A stretch of 8,820 nt of DNA from the NCBI GenBank assembly GCA_902806015.1, contig CADCUZ010000065.1, forward strand, positions 1 through 8,820. Reading direction: 5' to 3'. The DNA comes from an uncultured Rubrobacteraceae bacterium. GTDB taxonomy: Bacteria > Actinomycetota > Rubrobacteria > Rubrobacterales > Rubrobacteraceae. How positions within the stretch are numbered: position 1 is the first letter of the stretch; each line of letters begins with the position of its first letter. The notes under the pieces are model-generated. The model was not told where the DNA came from and made no database searches. It worked only from the letters and a program-made list of their open reading frames with translations. Shown here one piece after another: positions 1 through 6,551 of the stretch. The translations under genes and the position numbers were made by a program.

Positions 1-744
1 AGCGACCAGAACCTGCTCATCTCCGCCCGAAGGACCTCGACCGTCTACAAGATCGACCGCAAGAGCGGCGAGGTCGTCTGGCGCCTGGGCGGCAAGAGGA
101 GCGACTTCCAGATGGGAGAGGGCGCCTGGTTCGCCTACCAGCACGATGCCCGCCGCCATCCAGGGGGCCTCGTGACGGTCTTCGACAACCGGGGCGCGGC
201 GATGAAGGAGCAGTCGCGCGGCCTCATGCTGAAGGTGGACGAGGAGGCCATGACCGCCGACCTCGTGCGCGAGTACACCCTCCCCCACGAGCCGTTCGGT
301 ATCTACCAGGGTAACGTGCAGGTCCTGCCGAACGGCAACGCGTTTGTAGGCTGGGGCAGCGCGCCCTACTTCGCGGAGTTCGCCCGCGGGGGTCAGCCGC
401 TCTTCGACGTAAGCTTTCCGGCCGAGGTCGAGTCCTACAGAGCCTTCCGCTGCCCGTGGGAAGGCCGACCGAAGGACTCCCCGGCTGTCGCCGTCGAGCC
501 CGGACGCGATGACCGGACGACCCTCTACGCGAGTTGGAACGGGGCCACGGAGGTGGCCACCTGGGAGGTGCTCGCCGGCCCGGGCCCGGAGGGTCTCGAG
601 CCCCTGGGCTCCGCCCCGCGGAAGGGCTTCGAGACGGCCATCTCCTTCACAACAGAAGAGCCTTACGTCGCCGCGAGGGCCTTGGACCGCTCCGGGCAAA
701 CGCTCGGCACCTCGGAGGCCGTCGAACGGGGAGCCCAAGGATGA
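1..744 (+). CDS. Arylsulfotransferase (ASST)-like protein, 5'-truncated
   Basis: The reading frame is open from base 1 to the TGA at 742-744 and gives 247 residues; the N-terminal part lies outside the window. The visible part resembles the ASST/Arylsulfotran_2 group of beta-propeller proteins. It has a propeller-like strand (residues 12-35, with TVYKIDRKSGEVVWRLGG), then WFAYQHDARRHPGG (residues 43-56) and VTVFDNRG, the usual 'HDAxxxxxG...FDN' signature of this group, and later a 'GNVQVLPNGNAFVGWGS' blade. Known bacterial ASST enzymes move sulfate between phenols without PAPS and are usually exported, but many members of this broader family have no proven activity. The signal peptide, if any, is off the window. 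A shorter reading from the ATG at 112 would cut into the conserved fold, so that ATG is not the start. The family call is fairly sure; the enzymatic role is not. Confidence 0.75.
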   Translation, partial: SDQNLLISARRTSTVYKIDRKSGEVVWRLGGKRSDFQMGEGAWFAYQHDARRHPGGLVTVFDNRGAAMKEQSRGLMLKVDEEAMTADLVREYTLPHEPFGIYQGNVQVLPNGNAFVGWGSAPYFAEFARGGQPLFDVSFPAEVESYRAFRCPWEGRPKDSPAVAVEPGRDDRTTLYASWNGATEVATWEVLAGPGPEGLEPLGSAPRKGFETAISFTTEEPYVAARALDRSGQTLGTSEAVERGAQG

Positions 745-835
745 TCGCAGCGGTAGGCGGCGAAACTTCGTAGCGGCGGTGGCGCGAGGAAGTCTACGAG
801 GAGGATTTCTCCGGGCGCGGTTAGCGTTGGCGGTA

Positions 836-856
836 GGCCCGGTTTAGAACCGGGCC
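836..856 (+). terminator. 9-bp perfect hairpin, possible terminator
   Basis: GGCCCGGTT (836-844) is followed by TAG and then its exact complement AACCGGGCC (848-856). It lies 92 nt after the ASST-like stop codon and before the first 85-aa gene. No T run follows, so it is not a textbook intrinsic terminator, but GC-rich hairpins without a U tract are common gene ends in actinobacteria. It could instead be a regulatory palindrome in the leader of the next gene. Confidence 0.4.
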
Positions 857-902
857 AGAGGGGCATAGAGCCCGCAGCGACGCAGGTGCCGGCGAAGACG
901 AA

Positions 903-908
903 AGGAGG
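903..908 (+). promoter_or_regulatory. Ribosome binding site fixing a GTG start
   Basis: AGGAGG lies 4 nt before the GTG at 913. The longer alternative beginning at GTG 886 has no such site in front of it and would place this Shine-Dalgarno inside the coding region. The 913 start also gives a protein of the same length as the neighbouring paralog. Confidence 0.75.
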
Positions 909-912
909 ATTC

Positions 913-1170
913 GTGGCGGAACAACGCACCGAGGACAATATAAGGGTGCGTCAGGTGACGAACGTGCAATTCTCGTGGAGCGAGGAAGGGCGGGGAGAGC
1001 ACGGCTCGTTTACGGTGCAGTTGGTGTTGGACGATGGCGCCGAGGAGTACGTGCTGCAGCCGACGGCGGAGGACGCCAAGGTGCAGATGGAGCTCTTTGA
1101 GAGCGCGCGTACGGTCTACTTCGACCTGGATCGTAAGGTCTTGATCCCCAGCAACGTCTCGCTGGGCTAG
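913..1170 (+). CDS. Hypothetical protein, 85 aa (first of tandem paralog pair)
   Basis: The gene starts at GTG 913 behind AGGAGG and ends with TAG at 1168-1170. The 85-residue product is acidic, with no signal peptide, membrane segment or cysteine. I do not recognise the family. Conserved blocks shared with the next gene are NIxVRQVT, WSE, QLxLDxGAEEY, AEDA, ELF, TVYFDxxRKVLI and the C-terminal LG. The alternation of short hydrophobic strands and charged turns suggests a small, mostly beta, soluble domain with one helix around the AEDA...ELF segment; this is inference. It sits 34 nt before its paralog, so the two are probably co-transcribed. No catalytic motif is visible and no function can be given. 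Confidence 0.75.
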   Translation: MAEQRTEDNIRVRQVTNVQFSWSEEGRGEHGSFTVQLVLDDGAEEYVLQPTAEDAKVQMELFESARTVYFDLDRKVLIPSNVSLG

Positions 1171-1192
1171 GATGGCACAGAAACCGGAATAG

Positions 1193-1198
1193 AGGAGG
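1193..1198 (+). promoter_or_regulatory. Ribosome binding site for a TTG start
   Basis: AGGAGG ends 6 nt before the TTG at 1205. The site supports this unusual start codon, and the flanking GAGGAGGAT matches the style of the site ahead of the upstream paralog. Confidence 0.7.
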
Positions 1199-1204
1199 AT
1201 AAAG

Positions 1205-1462
1205 TTGAGTGAGAACGTCGAGCGGAATATCAAGGTGCGTCAGGTCACTGACGTGCACGCCAACTGGAGCGAGCAGGAGCGCGGGGGGCCAGGCAAGTTC
1301 TCCTACCAGCTCATCCTAGACAACGGCGCCGAGGAGTACGCCATCCGGCCCGACGCCGAGGACGCGGACGTCCTGATCGAGCTCTTCAAGGCGACCGGCA
1401 CCGTCTACTTCGACATGGAGCGTAAGGTCCTTATCTTCGGCAGCATCCCCCTGGGCGGCTAA
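1205..1462 (+). CDS. Hypothetical protein, 85 aa (second of tandem paralog pair)
   Basis: The gene starts at TTG 1205 behind AGGAGG and ends with TAA at 1460-1462. The product aligns with the preceding 85-aa protein over its whole length with one single-residue gap, about 48 identical positions by eye (roughly 55%). The shared core includes VRQVT, WSE, LDxGAEEY, AEDA, ELF, TVYFD and RKVLI. No signal peptide, membrane helix or metal-binding motif is visible. The pair probably arose by tandem duplication and has since diverged, for example at residues 18-32 and at the C-terminus. It is the last gene before a strong hairpin at 1478-1518. The function is unknown to me. Confidence 0.78.
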   Translation: MSENVERNIKVRQVTDVHANWSEQERGGPGKFSYQLILDNGAEEYAIRPDAEDADVLIELFKATGTVYFDMERKVLIFGSIPLGG

Positions 1463-1477
1463 TCCTACCGAGGAGAA

Positions 1478-1518
1478 GCAAAGAGGGAGGGTCCCTCTCC
1501 GGGACCCTCCCTCTTTGC
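1478..1518 (+). terminator. 18-bp perfect hairpin terminator for the 85-aa gene pair
   Basis: The arms 1478-1495 and 1501-1518 are exact reverse complements around a 5-nt loop (TCTCC). The hairpin begins 15 nt after the stop of the second 85-aa gene, in the gap between convergent transcription units. No T run follows on the + strand, so termination would rest on stem strength alone. Confidence 0.65.
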
Positions 1519-1531
1519 CCGAAAAAGGGGA

Positions 1532-1567
1532 GAAGGACCGGCGCCCGTGTCGACGCGCCGGTCCTTC
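1532..1567 (-). terminator. 13-bp hairpin terminator for the SRPBCC gene
   Basis: GAAGGACCGGCGC (1532-1544) and its exact complement (1555-1567) enclose a 10-nt loop. Read on the - strand, the stem is followed by TCCCCTTTTT, the T run expected of an intrinsic terminator. It lies 37 nt after the stop codon of the - strand gene ending at 1605. Confidence 0.65.
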
Positions 1568-1604
1568 CCTTGCCCGCCTGAGGCTAACAGCTAGAGGCCG
1601 GCAG

Positions 1605-2222
1605 CTAGAACTCGAATATGATGCGGGACTTGCCCTTGCCGCTGGAAGATCCCCCACCACCCCGGCGCAGCAAGAGCCACAGCAGAAACCCGCCGCCGAG
1701 GACCAGCAGCCCGGTGCCGGAGGTCAGGAACGCCACGGCGCCGCTCTGGGCGCTGGCCGCGGAGGGACGCTGTTGGACCTCCTCGGGCGTTGCCGTGCCC
1801 TCAATTATGTCCTTAAAATTCCTCAGGTCCTGTTCCATCATGACCTTGGGGTTGGCGACGGCCCGGGAGGCGACCTCGCCTACCTTGCCGCCGGGCGGGT
1901 CGGCGTAGTTCATCGTCACGTCTATGCGCGTCTGGTTCGGGCCGAGCTCCTGGAAACGGACTTGACCGGAGGTCTGGATGTTCCCGTCCACCGTGTTCCA
2001 ACCGATGGCGCTGTTGGGCTCGTCCTGGGTGGTTCTGGCGTCGAACTCCATCTTCGTCCCGAGGGGACCCTTGACGACCCAGTGGGTCGTGTCCGGCCCC
2101 GTGGAGCGTACCTCTTCGATGTTGCTCATGAAGTTCGGCAGGTTCTCGAGGTTGCGCCAGTACTCGTAGACCGTCTGGACCGAGGCCTGCACCTCTATGT
2201 TTCCTTCTACCTGCTGCGGCAT
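1605..2222 (-). CDS. SRPBCC-family (polyketide cyclase-like) protein with C-terminal membrane helix
   Basis: The gene starts at ATG 2222, with GGAGG (2236-2232) 9 nt upstream, and ends in TAG at 1605-1607; the product has 205 residues. Residues 1-142 match the START/SRPBCC 'polyketide cyclase/dehydrase' fold: an opening beta strand (EGNIEVQASVQTVYEYWRN), the LPNFMSNIEEV segment, strand-rich repeats with HWVVKGPLG and IGWNTVDG, and a long closing helix around NPKVMMEQDLRNFKDIIEG. A low-complexity linker (143-160) leads to one hydrophobic helix (about 162-185) and a short basic Gly/Ser tail. The fold binds hydrophobic ligands in a cavity; no catalytic residues are evident, so a lipid- or ligand-binding role near the membrane is more plausible than polyketide cyclisation. 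It appears to be a single-gene unit with its own promoter and terminator. Confidence 0.8.
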   Translation of the reverse strand: MPQQVEGNIEVQASVQTVYEYWRNLENLPNFMSNIEEVRSTGPDTTHWVVKGPLGTKMEFDARTTQDEPNSAIGWNTVDGNIQTSGQVRFQELGPNQTRIDVTMNYADPPGGKVGEVASRAVANPKVMMEQDLRNFKDIIEGTATPEEVQQRPSAASAQSGAVAFLTSGTGLLVLGGGFLLWLLLRRGGGGSSSGKGKSRIIFEF

Positions 2223-2277
2223 CCTTACTGACCTCCAGTATCTGGGAGATTCTGCAACGTTTCGACACTAGCCCTGT

Positions 2278-2302
2278 TTACCCTCGCTTCCCTTGAGTAA
2301 AC
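2278..2302 (-). promoter_or_regulatory. Candidate SigB-like promoter upstream of the SRPBCC gene
   Basis: On the - strand GTTT (2302-2299) is followed after 15 nt by GGGTAA (2283-2278). This resembles the general-stress SigB-type consensus (GTTT, 12-16 nt, GGGTAT/A). The -10 element lies 55 nt before the ATG at 2222. The same bases contain a 6-bp inverted repeat (GTTTAC at 2276-2281, GTAAAC at 2297-2302), which could alternatively be an operator. No good housekeeping -35/-10 pair was seen here. Confidence 0.35.
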
Positions 2303-2764
2303 CTGGACCGTACCCCTGCGCCGAGCGCAAAATCGGCGGGAGGCCGGGAAGCGCAGACCGTGCGCCCGCCGTCCGGCCCTCCGGGTATACGGCGAGAAGC
2401 GAGCCAGCGTTCCCCCTCCCCCGCGGGGACCACGACGTCGTAGAGCCCGGCCAGCACCGCGAGCGCCAGCCCGGTCAAGGGCGCGGCATCCCGGGCGAAC
2501 CGGGAGAGGGCGGGAGCCGGATCTAGTAAGACCAGCCGCGCGATGTGCCGAGGCGCGTGCCAGAGCGCGACGTACAGCCCGACGGCTAGAACCGGCGGCA
2601 CGACCGCGAAGAACGCCAACAGCAGCAGGGTCTCCAGCGCGACCGGGAGCAGGGTCCGGTGTACCCCTGCGAGATCACCGGCCGCACGCGAGCAAAAAGA
2701 GCACGGTGACCGCCGCCAGCGCGGCCCCGGCCACGAACCGGGGGCCGGCGAGACAATCCCGCAG
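2278..2764 (-). pseudogene. blh: Remnant of Brp/Blh-type beta-carotene 15,15'-dioxygenase
   Basis: Intact Blh cleaves beta-carotene into two retinals and is an integral membrane protein of roughly 280-330 residues. Here only pieces survive in two - strand frames. From 2764 one frame reads a membrane-like stretch (LAGPRFVAGAALAAVTVLFL) and stops at TGA (2677-2675). Reading resumes in another frame with TLLLLAFFAVVPP, then AVGLYVALWHAPRHIARL, and a further hydrophobic stretch (PLTGLALAVLAGLYDVVVP). The WHAPRH block (about 2545-2562) matches the conserved WHxxRH of this family, which carries two of its four iron-binding histidines. The N-terminal part with the other two is absent, and the C-terminal end dissolves into non-homologous sequence ending at TAA 2280-2278. 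It is almost certainly non-functional. Confidence 0.7.
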
Positions 2765-2785
2765 AGAACCCCCGCGTCCGCGCTT

Positions 2786-3318
2786 TTTTCAAGGCCGCGG
2801 AGTCAGGCGGCAGGCCGCGCCCGTCTAGCACGTTGCCCGCGAGGTAGGAGCCCACGGAGGTTCCCACAAGCACCCCATCGTCGAGCTCCTCGCGCGTTTG
2901 TTTGCACCACCTCCCCGAGCCGGACCGCGACGTTGCCGCGGGTAGAAATCTTCTGGAGCGCCTCCTCGTAGAAGTCCGCACCGGTGAGGCACAGGTACGG
3001 GTAGCGGTCGCTCGTGTGCACGACCTCCCACCCTTCGGCGGGGACGGTCCAGGAGTCCCAGCTCCGAACGGCACGGGAAGAAGAGGGCGTCCCCTCGACA
3101 TCCCAGAAGCACCAGGTCCGGTCGTCGGTGAAGGCTTCCTTGGGGTTCACGATGAGGATGGGGGCCTCCACGCCCCGCTTAAGGAGGTAGTGGCAGAGGC
3201 TCAACCCCGCGCACCCGGCGCCCAGGATCGCGTACCCGTACCCGCCCGGTTCGGGTCCGCGCCGCCTCAGCGGCCCCGGCAGCGGGACGGTCCTCCCCCG
3301 CGGCGTCCGGGCCGTCAC
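2786..3318 (-). pseudogene. crtY: Truncated, frameshifted lycopene beta-cyclase (CrtY type)
   Basis: The intact enzyme (about 380-400 residues) is an FAD/NAD(P)-dependent flavoprotein that cyclises the ends of lycopene to make beta-carotene. The frame from GTG 3318 shows the dinucleotide-binding strand GYAILGAGCAGLSLCHYLL, then DDRTWCFWDVEG, the RSWDSW block, YPYLCLTGADFYEEAL and NVAVRLGEVV, all in the order found in CrtY. Near 2890-2905 homology leaves this frame, which runs to a TGA at 2805-2803, and continues one frame over as LDDGVLVG...NVLDGRGLPPDS, the strand ending in (D/F)DGRG. Homology ends at a T6 tract near 2784-2789, so only about the first 45% of the enzyme is present. There is no clear ribosome site before GTG 3318, so the start is uncertain. 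Confidence 0.75.
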
Positions 3319-3453
3319 GGCCCGCCGGGTATCCGCGCCCCCACCATCCCGACGATCATAGCCGATCCGCCGTCCCCTACCCGTCGATTGTTTCGCAAAG
3401 CTCTCGGGGGTAAGCTTTGGGCTGTGGGTGAAGCTCGGGCGTCCGCCGCAGCT
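3319..3453. other. Intergenic gap between the galactose cluster and the crtY relic
   Basis: This 135-nt stretch follows the M24 gene on the - strand. It holds a weak 6-bp inverted repeat (AAAGCT 3397-3402, AGCTTT 3413-3418, 10-nt loop) and, on the - strand, a lone TATGAT (3360-3355) without a convincing -35 at the right distance. No T-rich terminator was found after the last gene of the galactose cluster. Confidence 0.4.
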
Positions 3454-4464
3454 TCAGAAGGCCGTCAGGACTTCCGGGCCTCGCGGGAGCAGGACGAAGG
3501 TCTCCTCGGCCTTGGCGCTCGGAAGGGAGGGGTTCCAGGCGAATGCCTGGCCCTCGAAGATCTCCTGGCGCGTCTCGGGGGTCGCCACGACCTCGCGAGA
3601 GGCGTAGCCCGTCGTGCCGCCCTGATGGTGATCCCGCCAACCGTCCGGGAAGCCGGCCTCGGCGTAGAAGGCCCGGCAGGCCGCGAAGGCTTCGGCCAGG
3701 GTCGCGCCCGGGCGGGTCGCCTCCTCCCTCATGCGACGTAGGATCTCGTCGCAGGCTTTCTGGCGCCGGAGGGTCTCCGGGTCGGGATCTTCAAAAGAGA
3801 CCATACGCGTCAGGTTGGCGTAAAGTCCGCCGCGTTCGGCGCAGACGACGAGCATGGCCCGCCCGCCGAGCGGGCCGCCGCGGGGGATCGGATGCCGGTA
3901 GCGCCCGATCCGGTCCGCCGCGGCGGCCAGAAGGACCGGGGCGAACATGCCCCGACGCCGGCAGGCGGCCGCGAGCTCCGCGGCCGCCTCCAGCTCGTCG
4001 GTGTCCGGCGAGAGCGAACCTGCCACCCCGGAGATCGCCTCCACGGCGTCCGCGCCGAGGCGCCGGTAGTGCTCGAGCGCCTCGTCGTCCAGCACGCGAC
4101 GTAAGGGCAGGATCTCCGCGGAGACATCTGGCCCGAGATTCGAGGGGGCGTCCGTCCCCACCGGGCCGCCGGTGAGCTTTCTAAGTAGCGTCGCCGGGCC
4201 GCTGTGCCAGGGGTGTTCGGCCACCTCGATGCCCGGCGTCTGTTCGTCGCGCATCCGGGTGGCCTCGATGTTGTCCGTGAGCACGTATTCGGTTTCGGCG
4301 GTCAGCAGGACCGCGGCGACGCCGAGCGGGTCGGCGTGGTCCACCCGGTTGTCCGCGCCGCCCGTGTACCACGCGAAGTTGGCGGGCCTCTGCAGGAGCA
4401 GGGCCCCCAGCCCACGCCGCTCCATGAGCTCCCTCAGATCCTCCCGCCGCGCGTCCCGGCTCAT
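3454..4464 (-). CDS. M24 (creatinase/prolidase fold) family protein, degenerate metal site
   Basis: The gene starts at ATG 4464 and ends with TGA at 3456-3454; the product has 336 residues. Its ATG overlaps the galK stop by 4 nt (ATGA), and GAGGTGG lies just upstream, so it is translationally coupled to galK. Residues 1-125 look like a creatinase N-terminal domain (NFAWYTGGADNRVD, EYVLTDNIEATRM); residues 126-336 look like the 'pita-bread' M24 domain. In active M24 enzymes two metals are held by Asp, Asp, His, Glu and Glu. Here the ANLTR segment has Asn217 for the second Asp, the first Asp position is hydrophobic/Cys (VVCAE), and the usual (V/I)EPG is WNPS (Asn311). His279/280 (HHQGG) and a Glu in AEETF (320-321) remain. 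It may be a non-peptidase or a differently specific hydrolase; its role with galactose genes is unknown. The longer open frame running into galK is only a shadow. Confidence 0.8.
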   Translation of the reverse strand: MSRDARREDLRELMERRGLGALLLQRPANFAWYTGGADNRVDHADPLGVAAVLLTAETEYVLTDNIEATRMRDEQTPGIEVAEHPWHSGPATLLRKLTGGPVGTDAPSNLGPDVSAEILPLRRVLDDEALEHYRRLGADAVEAISGVAGSLSPDTDELEAAAELAAACRRRGMFAPVLLAAAADRIGRYRHPIPRGGPLGGRAMLVVCAERGGLYANLTRMVSFEDPDPETLRRQKACDEILRRMREEATRPGATLAEAFAACRAFYAEAGFPDGWRDHHQGGTTGYASREVVATPETRQEIFEGQAFAWNPSLPSAKAEETFVLLPRGPEVLTAF

Positions 4465-5573
4465 CCCACCACCTCGGCCCCCGCCGCCGGCGCGAACTCG
4501 TAGAAAGCCGGCTCGCCGAAGCCGCGTTGCGCGAACTCGTCGAGGGCCCTTCGGGAAAGGCCGTCCGCCCCAGCGGAACCGATCAGGGCGATGGCGCACC
4601 CGCCGAAGCCCCCGCCGGTGAGCCGGGCCCCGAGGGCACCGGATTCCTCGGAGAGCCTCACGAAGGCGTCGATCTGCTCGATGGACATCTCGAAATCGTC
4701 GCGCATCGAGCGGTGCGAGGCGTACATCAGGCGGCCCATCTCCTCGAAGTCCCCGGCGCGCAGGGCCTCGGCGGACCGCAGAACCCGCGCGTTCTCGGTT
4801 ACCACGTGTCGGGCGCGCTTCAGCTCCACCCCAGAGAGCCCGGCGAGGTCCTTCTCCGCGGCGTCGCGCAACTCCTCGACGCCCAGCTCCGCCGCGGCCC
4901 GTCCGCACTCCCGACGGCGCTCGTTGTAGCCGGTCTCGGCCGAACCGTGCTCCACGCGGGTGTCGCAGACCAGCAAGGTGAACCCGGCCCCTTCGAGGTC
5001 CAGGGGCACGAGCTCTGCCTCGAGGGAGCGGCAGTCGATAAACAGCGCCGCGCCCCGCTCGCACAAAAGCGAGGCGTACTGGTCCATGATCCCGCTTTGC
5101 AACCCCACGAACTCGTTCTCTGCCCGACGGCAGGCCACCGCGAGGTCTTTTCTGTCGGAGCCGAGCCCGAAGAGCCGGTCCAGCGCCAGCGCCGTCGCCG
5201 ACTCGATGGCCGCCGAAGAAGAGAGCCCGGCCCCAAGCGGCACGTCGCCCGCGTACGCGGCCCGGAAATTTCTCACCTCGTGACCCGCCTGGCGCAGCGA
5301 CCACGCCACGCCGCGCGGGTAGTCGGCCCAGGACGAGTCCTTTTCGCCAGGGGGGCGCTCCTCGTCGAAATCGGCGGAAAAGAGCGCCCCTTCTCCGCCC
5401 CCCGCCGCCACGGCCACCCTACGGTCGATCGCGTGCGGCAAGACGAAGCCGCCGTTGTAGTCGGTATGCTCCCCGATAAGGTTTATCCTGCCCGGCGCGC
5501 TAGCGACCACGTCAGGCTCCGCTCCGAACTTCCGGACGTACGCCTCGCGCGCCCTTTCCTCGGTCTCTCGCAT
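4461..5573 (-). CDS. galK: Galactokinase
   Basis: GalK transfers phosphate from ATP to galactose to give galactose 1-phosphate, the first Leloir step, in the cytoplasm. The gene starts at ATG 5573 and ends with TGA at 4463-4461; 370 residues is a normal length. All three GHMP-kinase motifs are present: the galactokinase signature GRINLIGEHTDYNGG (28-42), the ATP-binding PLGAGLSSSAAIE (112-124) and ARLTGGGFGGC (316-326). GIMDQYASL (161-169) holds the expected catalytic Asp164, and Arg29 is the partner basic residue. The start codon lies 3 nt after the galE stop, and the stop overlaps the start of the M24-type gene, so expression is probably coupled on both sides. No strong Shine-Dalgarno precedes it, consistent with dependence on galE translation. 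Confidence 0.96.
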   Translation of the reverse strand: MRETEERAREAYVRKFGAEPDVVASAPGRINLIGEHTDYNGGFVLPHAIDRRVAVAAGGGEGALFSADFDEERPPGEKDSSWADYPRGVAWSLRQAGHEVRNFRAAYAGDVPLGAGLSSSAAIESATALALDRLFGLGSDRKDLAVACRRAENEFVGLQSGIMDQYASLLCERGAALFIDCRSLEAELVPLDLEGAGFTLLVCDTRVEHGSAETGYNERRRECGRAAAELGVEELRDAAEKDLAGLSGVELKRARHVVTENARVLRSAEALRAGDFEEMGRLMYASHRSMRDDFEMSIEQIDAFVRLSEESGALGARLTGGGFGGCAIALIGSAGADGLSRRALDEFAQRGFGEPAFYEFAPAAGAEVVG

Positions 5574-5576
5574 CGG

Positions 5577-6551
5577 CTACTCGTACCCGTTGGGGTGCTC
5601 TTGCATCCAGGCCCAGGCGTCGGAGATCATGGCCTCGATGCCCGGCTTCTCGGGCCGCCACCCGAGGTCGGCCCGGATCGCGTCGCTCGAAGCCACGAGC
5701 TGCGGCGGGTCCCCCGCCCGCCGCGGCGCCTCTTCGGCCCTGACGTTTTCCCCCGTGACGCTCCTGGCCGCCTCGACGACCTGAAGGACGGAGAACCCCG
5801 AGCCGTTGCCCAGGTTGTAGACGCGGTGCTCGCCGGGCTCCGACGCTTTAAGGGCGAGCAGGTGGGCCCGCCCGAGGTCCTCTATGTGGATGTAATCCCG
5901 GACGGCGGTGCCGTCGCGGGTCGGGTAGTCGGTGCCAAAGATCTTGACCGACTCGCGCGTCCCGGCGGCGGCCTGGAGTACGAGCGGGATCAGGTGCGTC
6001 TCCGGGTGGTGGTCCTCCCCGAAACGACCGCTGGCCCCCGCCACGTTGAAGTACCGCAAGCTCGTCGCCGACAGCCCCCGCGCCTGCGCGACGTGGCCTA
6101 TGAGCCGGTCCACCGCGAGCTTGGAGGACCCGTAGGGGTTGGTCGGCTTCGTCGGGGCGGTCTCCGGGATGGGGACCTCCTCCGGCTCGCCGTAGACGGC
6201 GGCCGTGGACGAGAAGACGAGCCGGGGCACCCCGGCCTCCCCCATCGCTTCGAGCAGGTTGAGAGCCCCGCCCACGTTGTTGCGGTAGTACCGCTCGGGC
6301 TCCTCGACGGACTCAGCCACGAGCGAGAGCGCCGCGAAGTGCAGCACCCCGTCGAAGCCCCCCGCGAGCGTCTCCGCCACAAACGCCTCGTCCAGCAAGG
6401 AGCCCTCGACCAGCCGCGCGCCCTCCGGCACGGCGTCCCGGTGGCCCTTGGAGAGATCGTCCAGCACGTCCACCTCGTGGCCCTCCTCCAAGAGCTGCGA
6501 CGCGACGACGCTTCCCACGTACCCGGCCCCGCCCGTGACAAGCAGCCTCAC
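5577..6551 (-). CDS. galE: UDP-glucose 4-epimerase
   Basis: GalE interconverts UDP-galactose and UDP-glucose using tightly bound NAD, regenerating the UDP-glucose needed by GalT. The start is GTG 6551, in a GTGA overlap of 4 nt with the galT stop, and the stop is TAG at 5579-5577. The 324-residue product is an extended short-chain dehydrogenase: NAD-binding GGAGYVGS (7-14), DDLSKGH, HFAALSLV (71-78), the FSSTAAVYG strand with the catalytic Ser/Thr (114-116), the catalytic Tyr140/Lys144 pair in NPYGSSK, RYFNVAGASG for the substrate loop, and TRDGTAVRDYIHIEDL, typical of GalE. The conserved VYNLGNGSGFSV segment follows. Length and motifs are complete. Confidence 0.95.
   Translation of the reverse strand: MRLLVTGGAGYVGSVVASQLLEEGHEVDVLDDLSKGHRDAVPEGARLVEGSLLDEAFVAETLAGGFDGVLHFAALSLVAESVEEPERYYRNNVGGALNLLEAMGEAGVPRLVFSSTAAVYGEPEEVPIPETAPTKPTNPYGSSKLAVDRLIGHVAQARGLSATSLRYFNVAGASGRFGEDHHPETHLIPLVLQAAAGTRESVKIFGTDYPTRDGTAVRDYIHIEDLGRAHLLALKASEPGEHRVYNLGNGSGFSVLQVVEAARSVTGENVRAEEAPRRAGDPPQLVASSDAIRADLGWRPEKPGIEAMISDAWAWMQEHPNGYE

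Noticed and set aside
1172..1192. A six-codon ATG frame between the two 85-aa genes
   Set aside because: It has no ribosome site of its own and is too short to judge; it ends at the next gene's Shine-Dalgarno and is probably chance.
1515..2231. A 238-codon + strand frame covering the SRPBCC gene
   Set aside because: It is the antisense shadow of the - strand gene, which has a recognisable fold, start site and terminator.
3355..3360. TATGAT on the - strand as a promoter -10 for the crtY relic
   Set aside because: No acceptable -35 lies at 16-18 nt, and the gene behind it is broken, so the match alone is too weak.
2543..3741. Several + strand open frames across the crtY/blh relic and M24 gene
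   Set aside because: They are low-complexity Arg/Pro/Gly translations, while the - strand carries clear family motifs, although broken.
4465..5304. Apparent N-terminal extension of the M24 protein, giving a 616-aa frame
   Set aside because: The extension is the wrong frame of galK. An ATG with a ribosome site at 4464 and the ATGA overlap define the true start.
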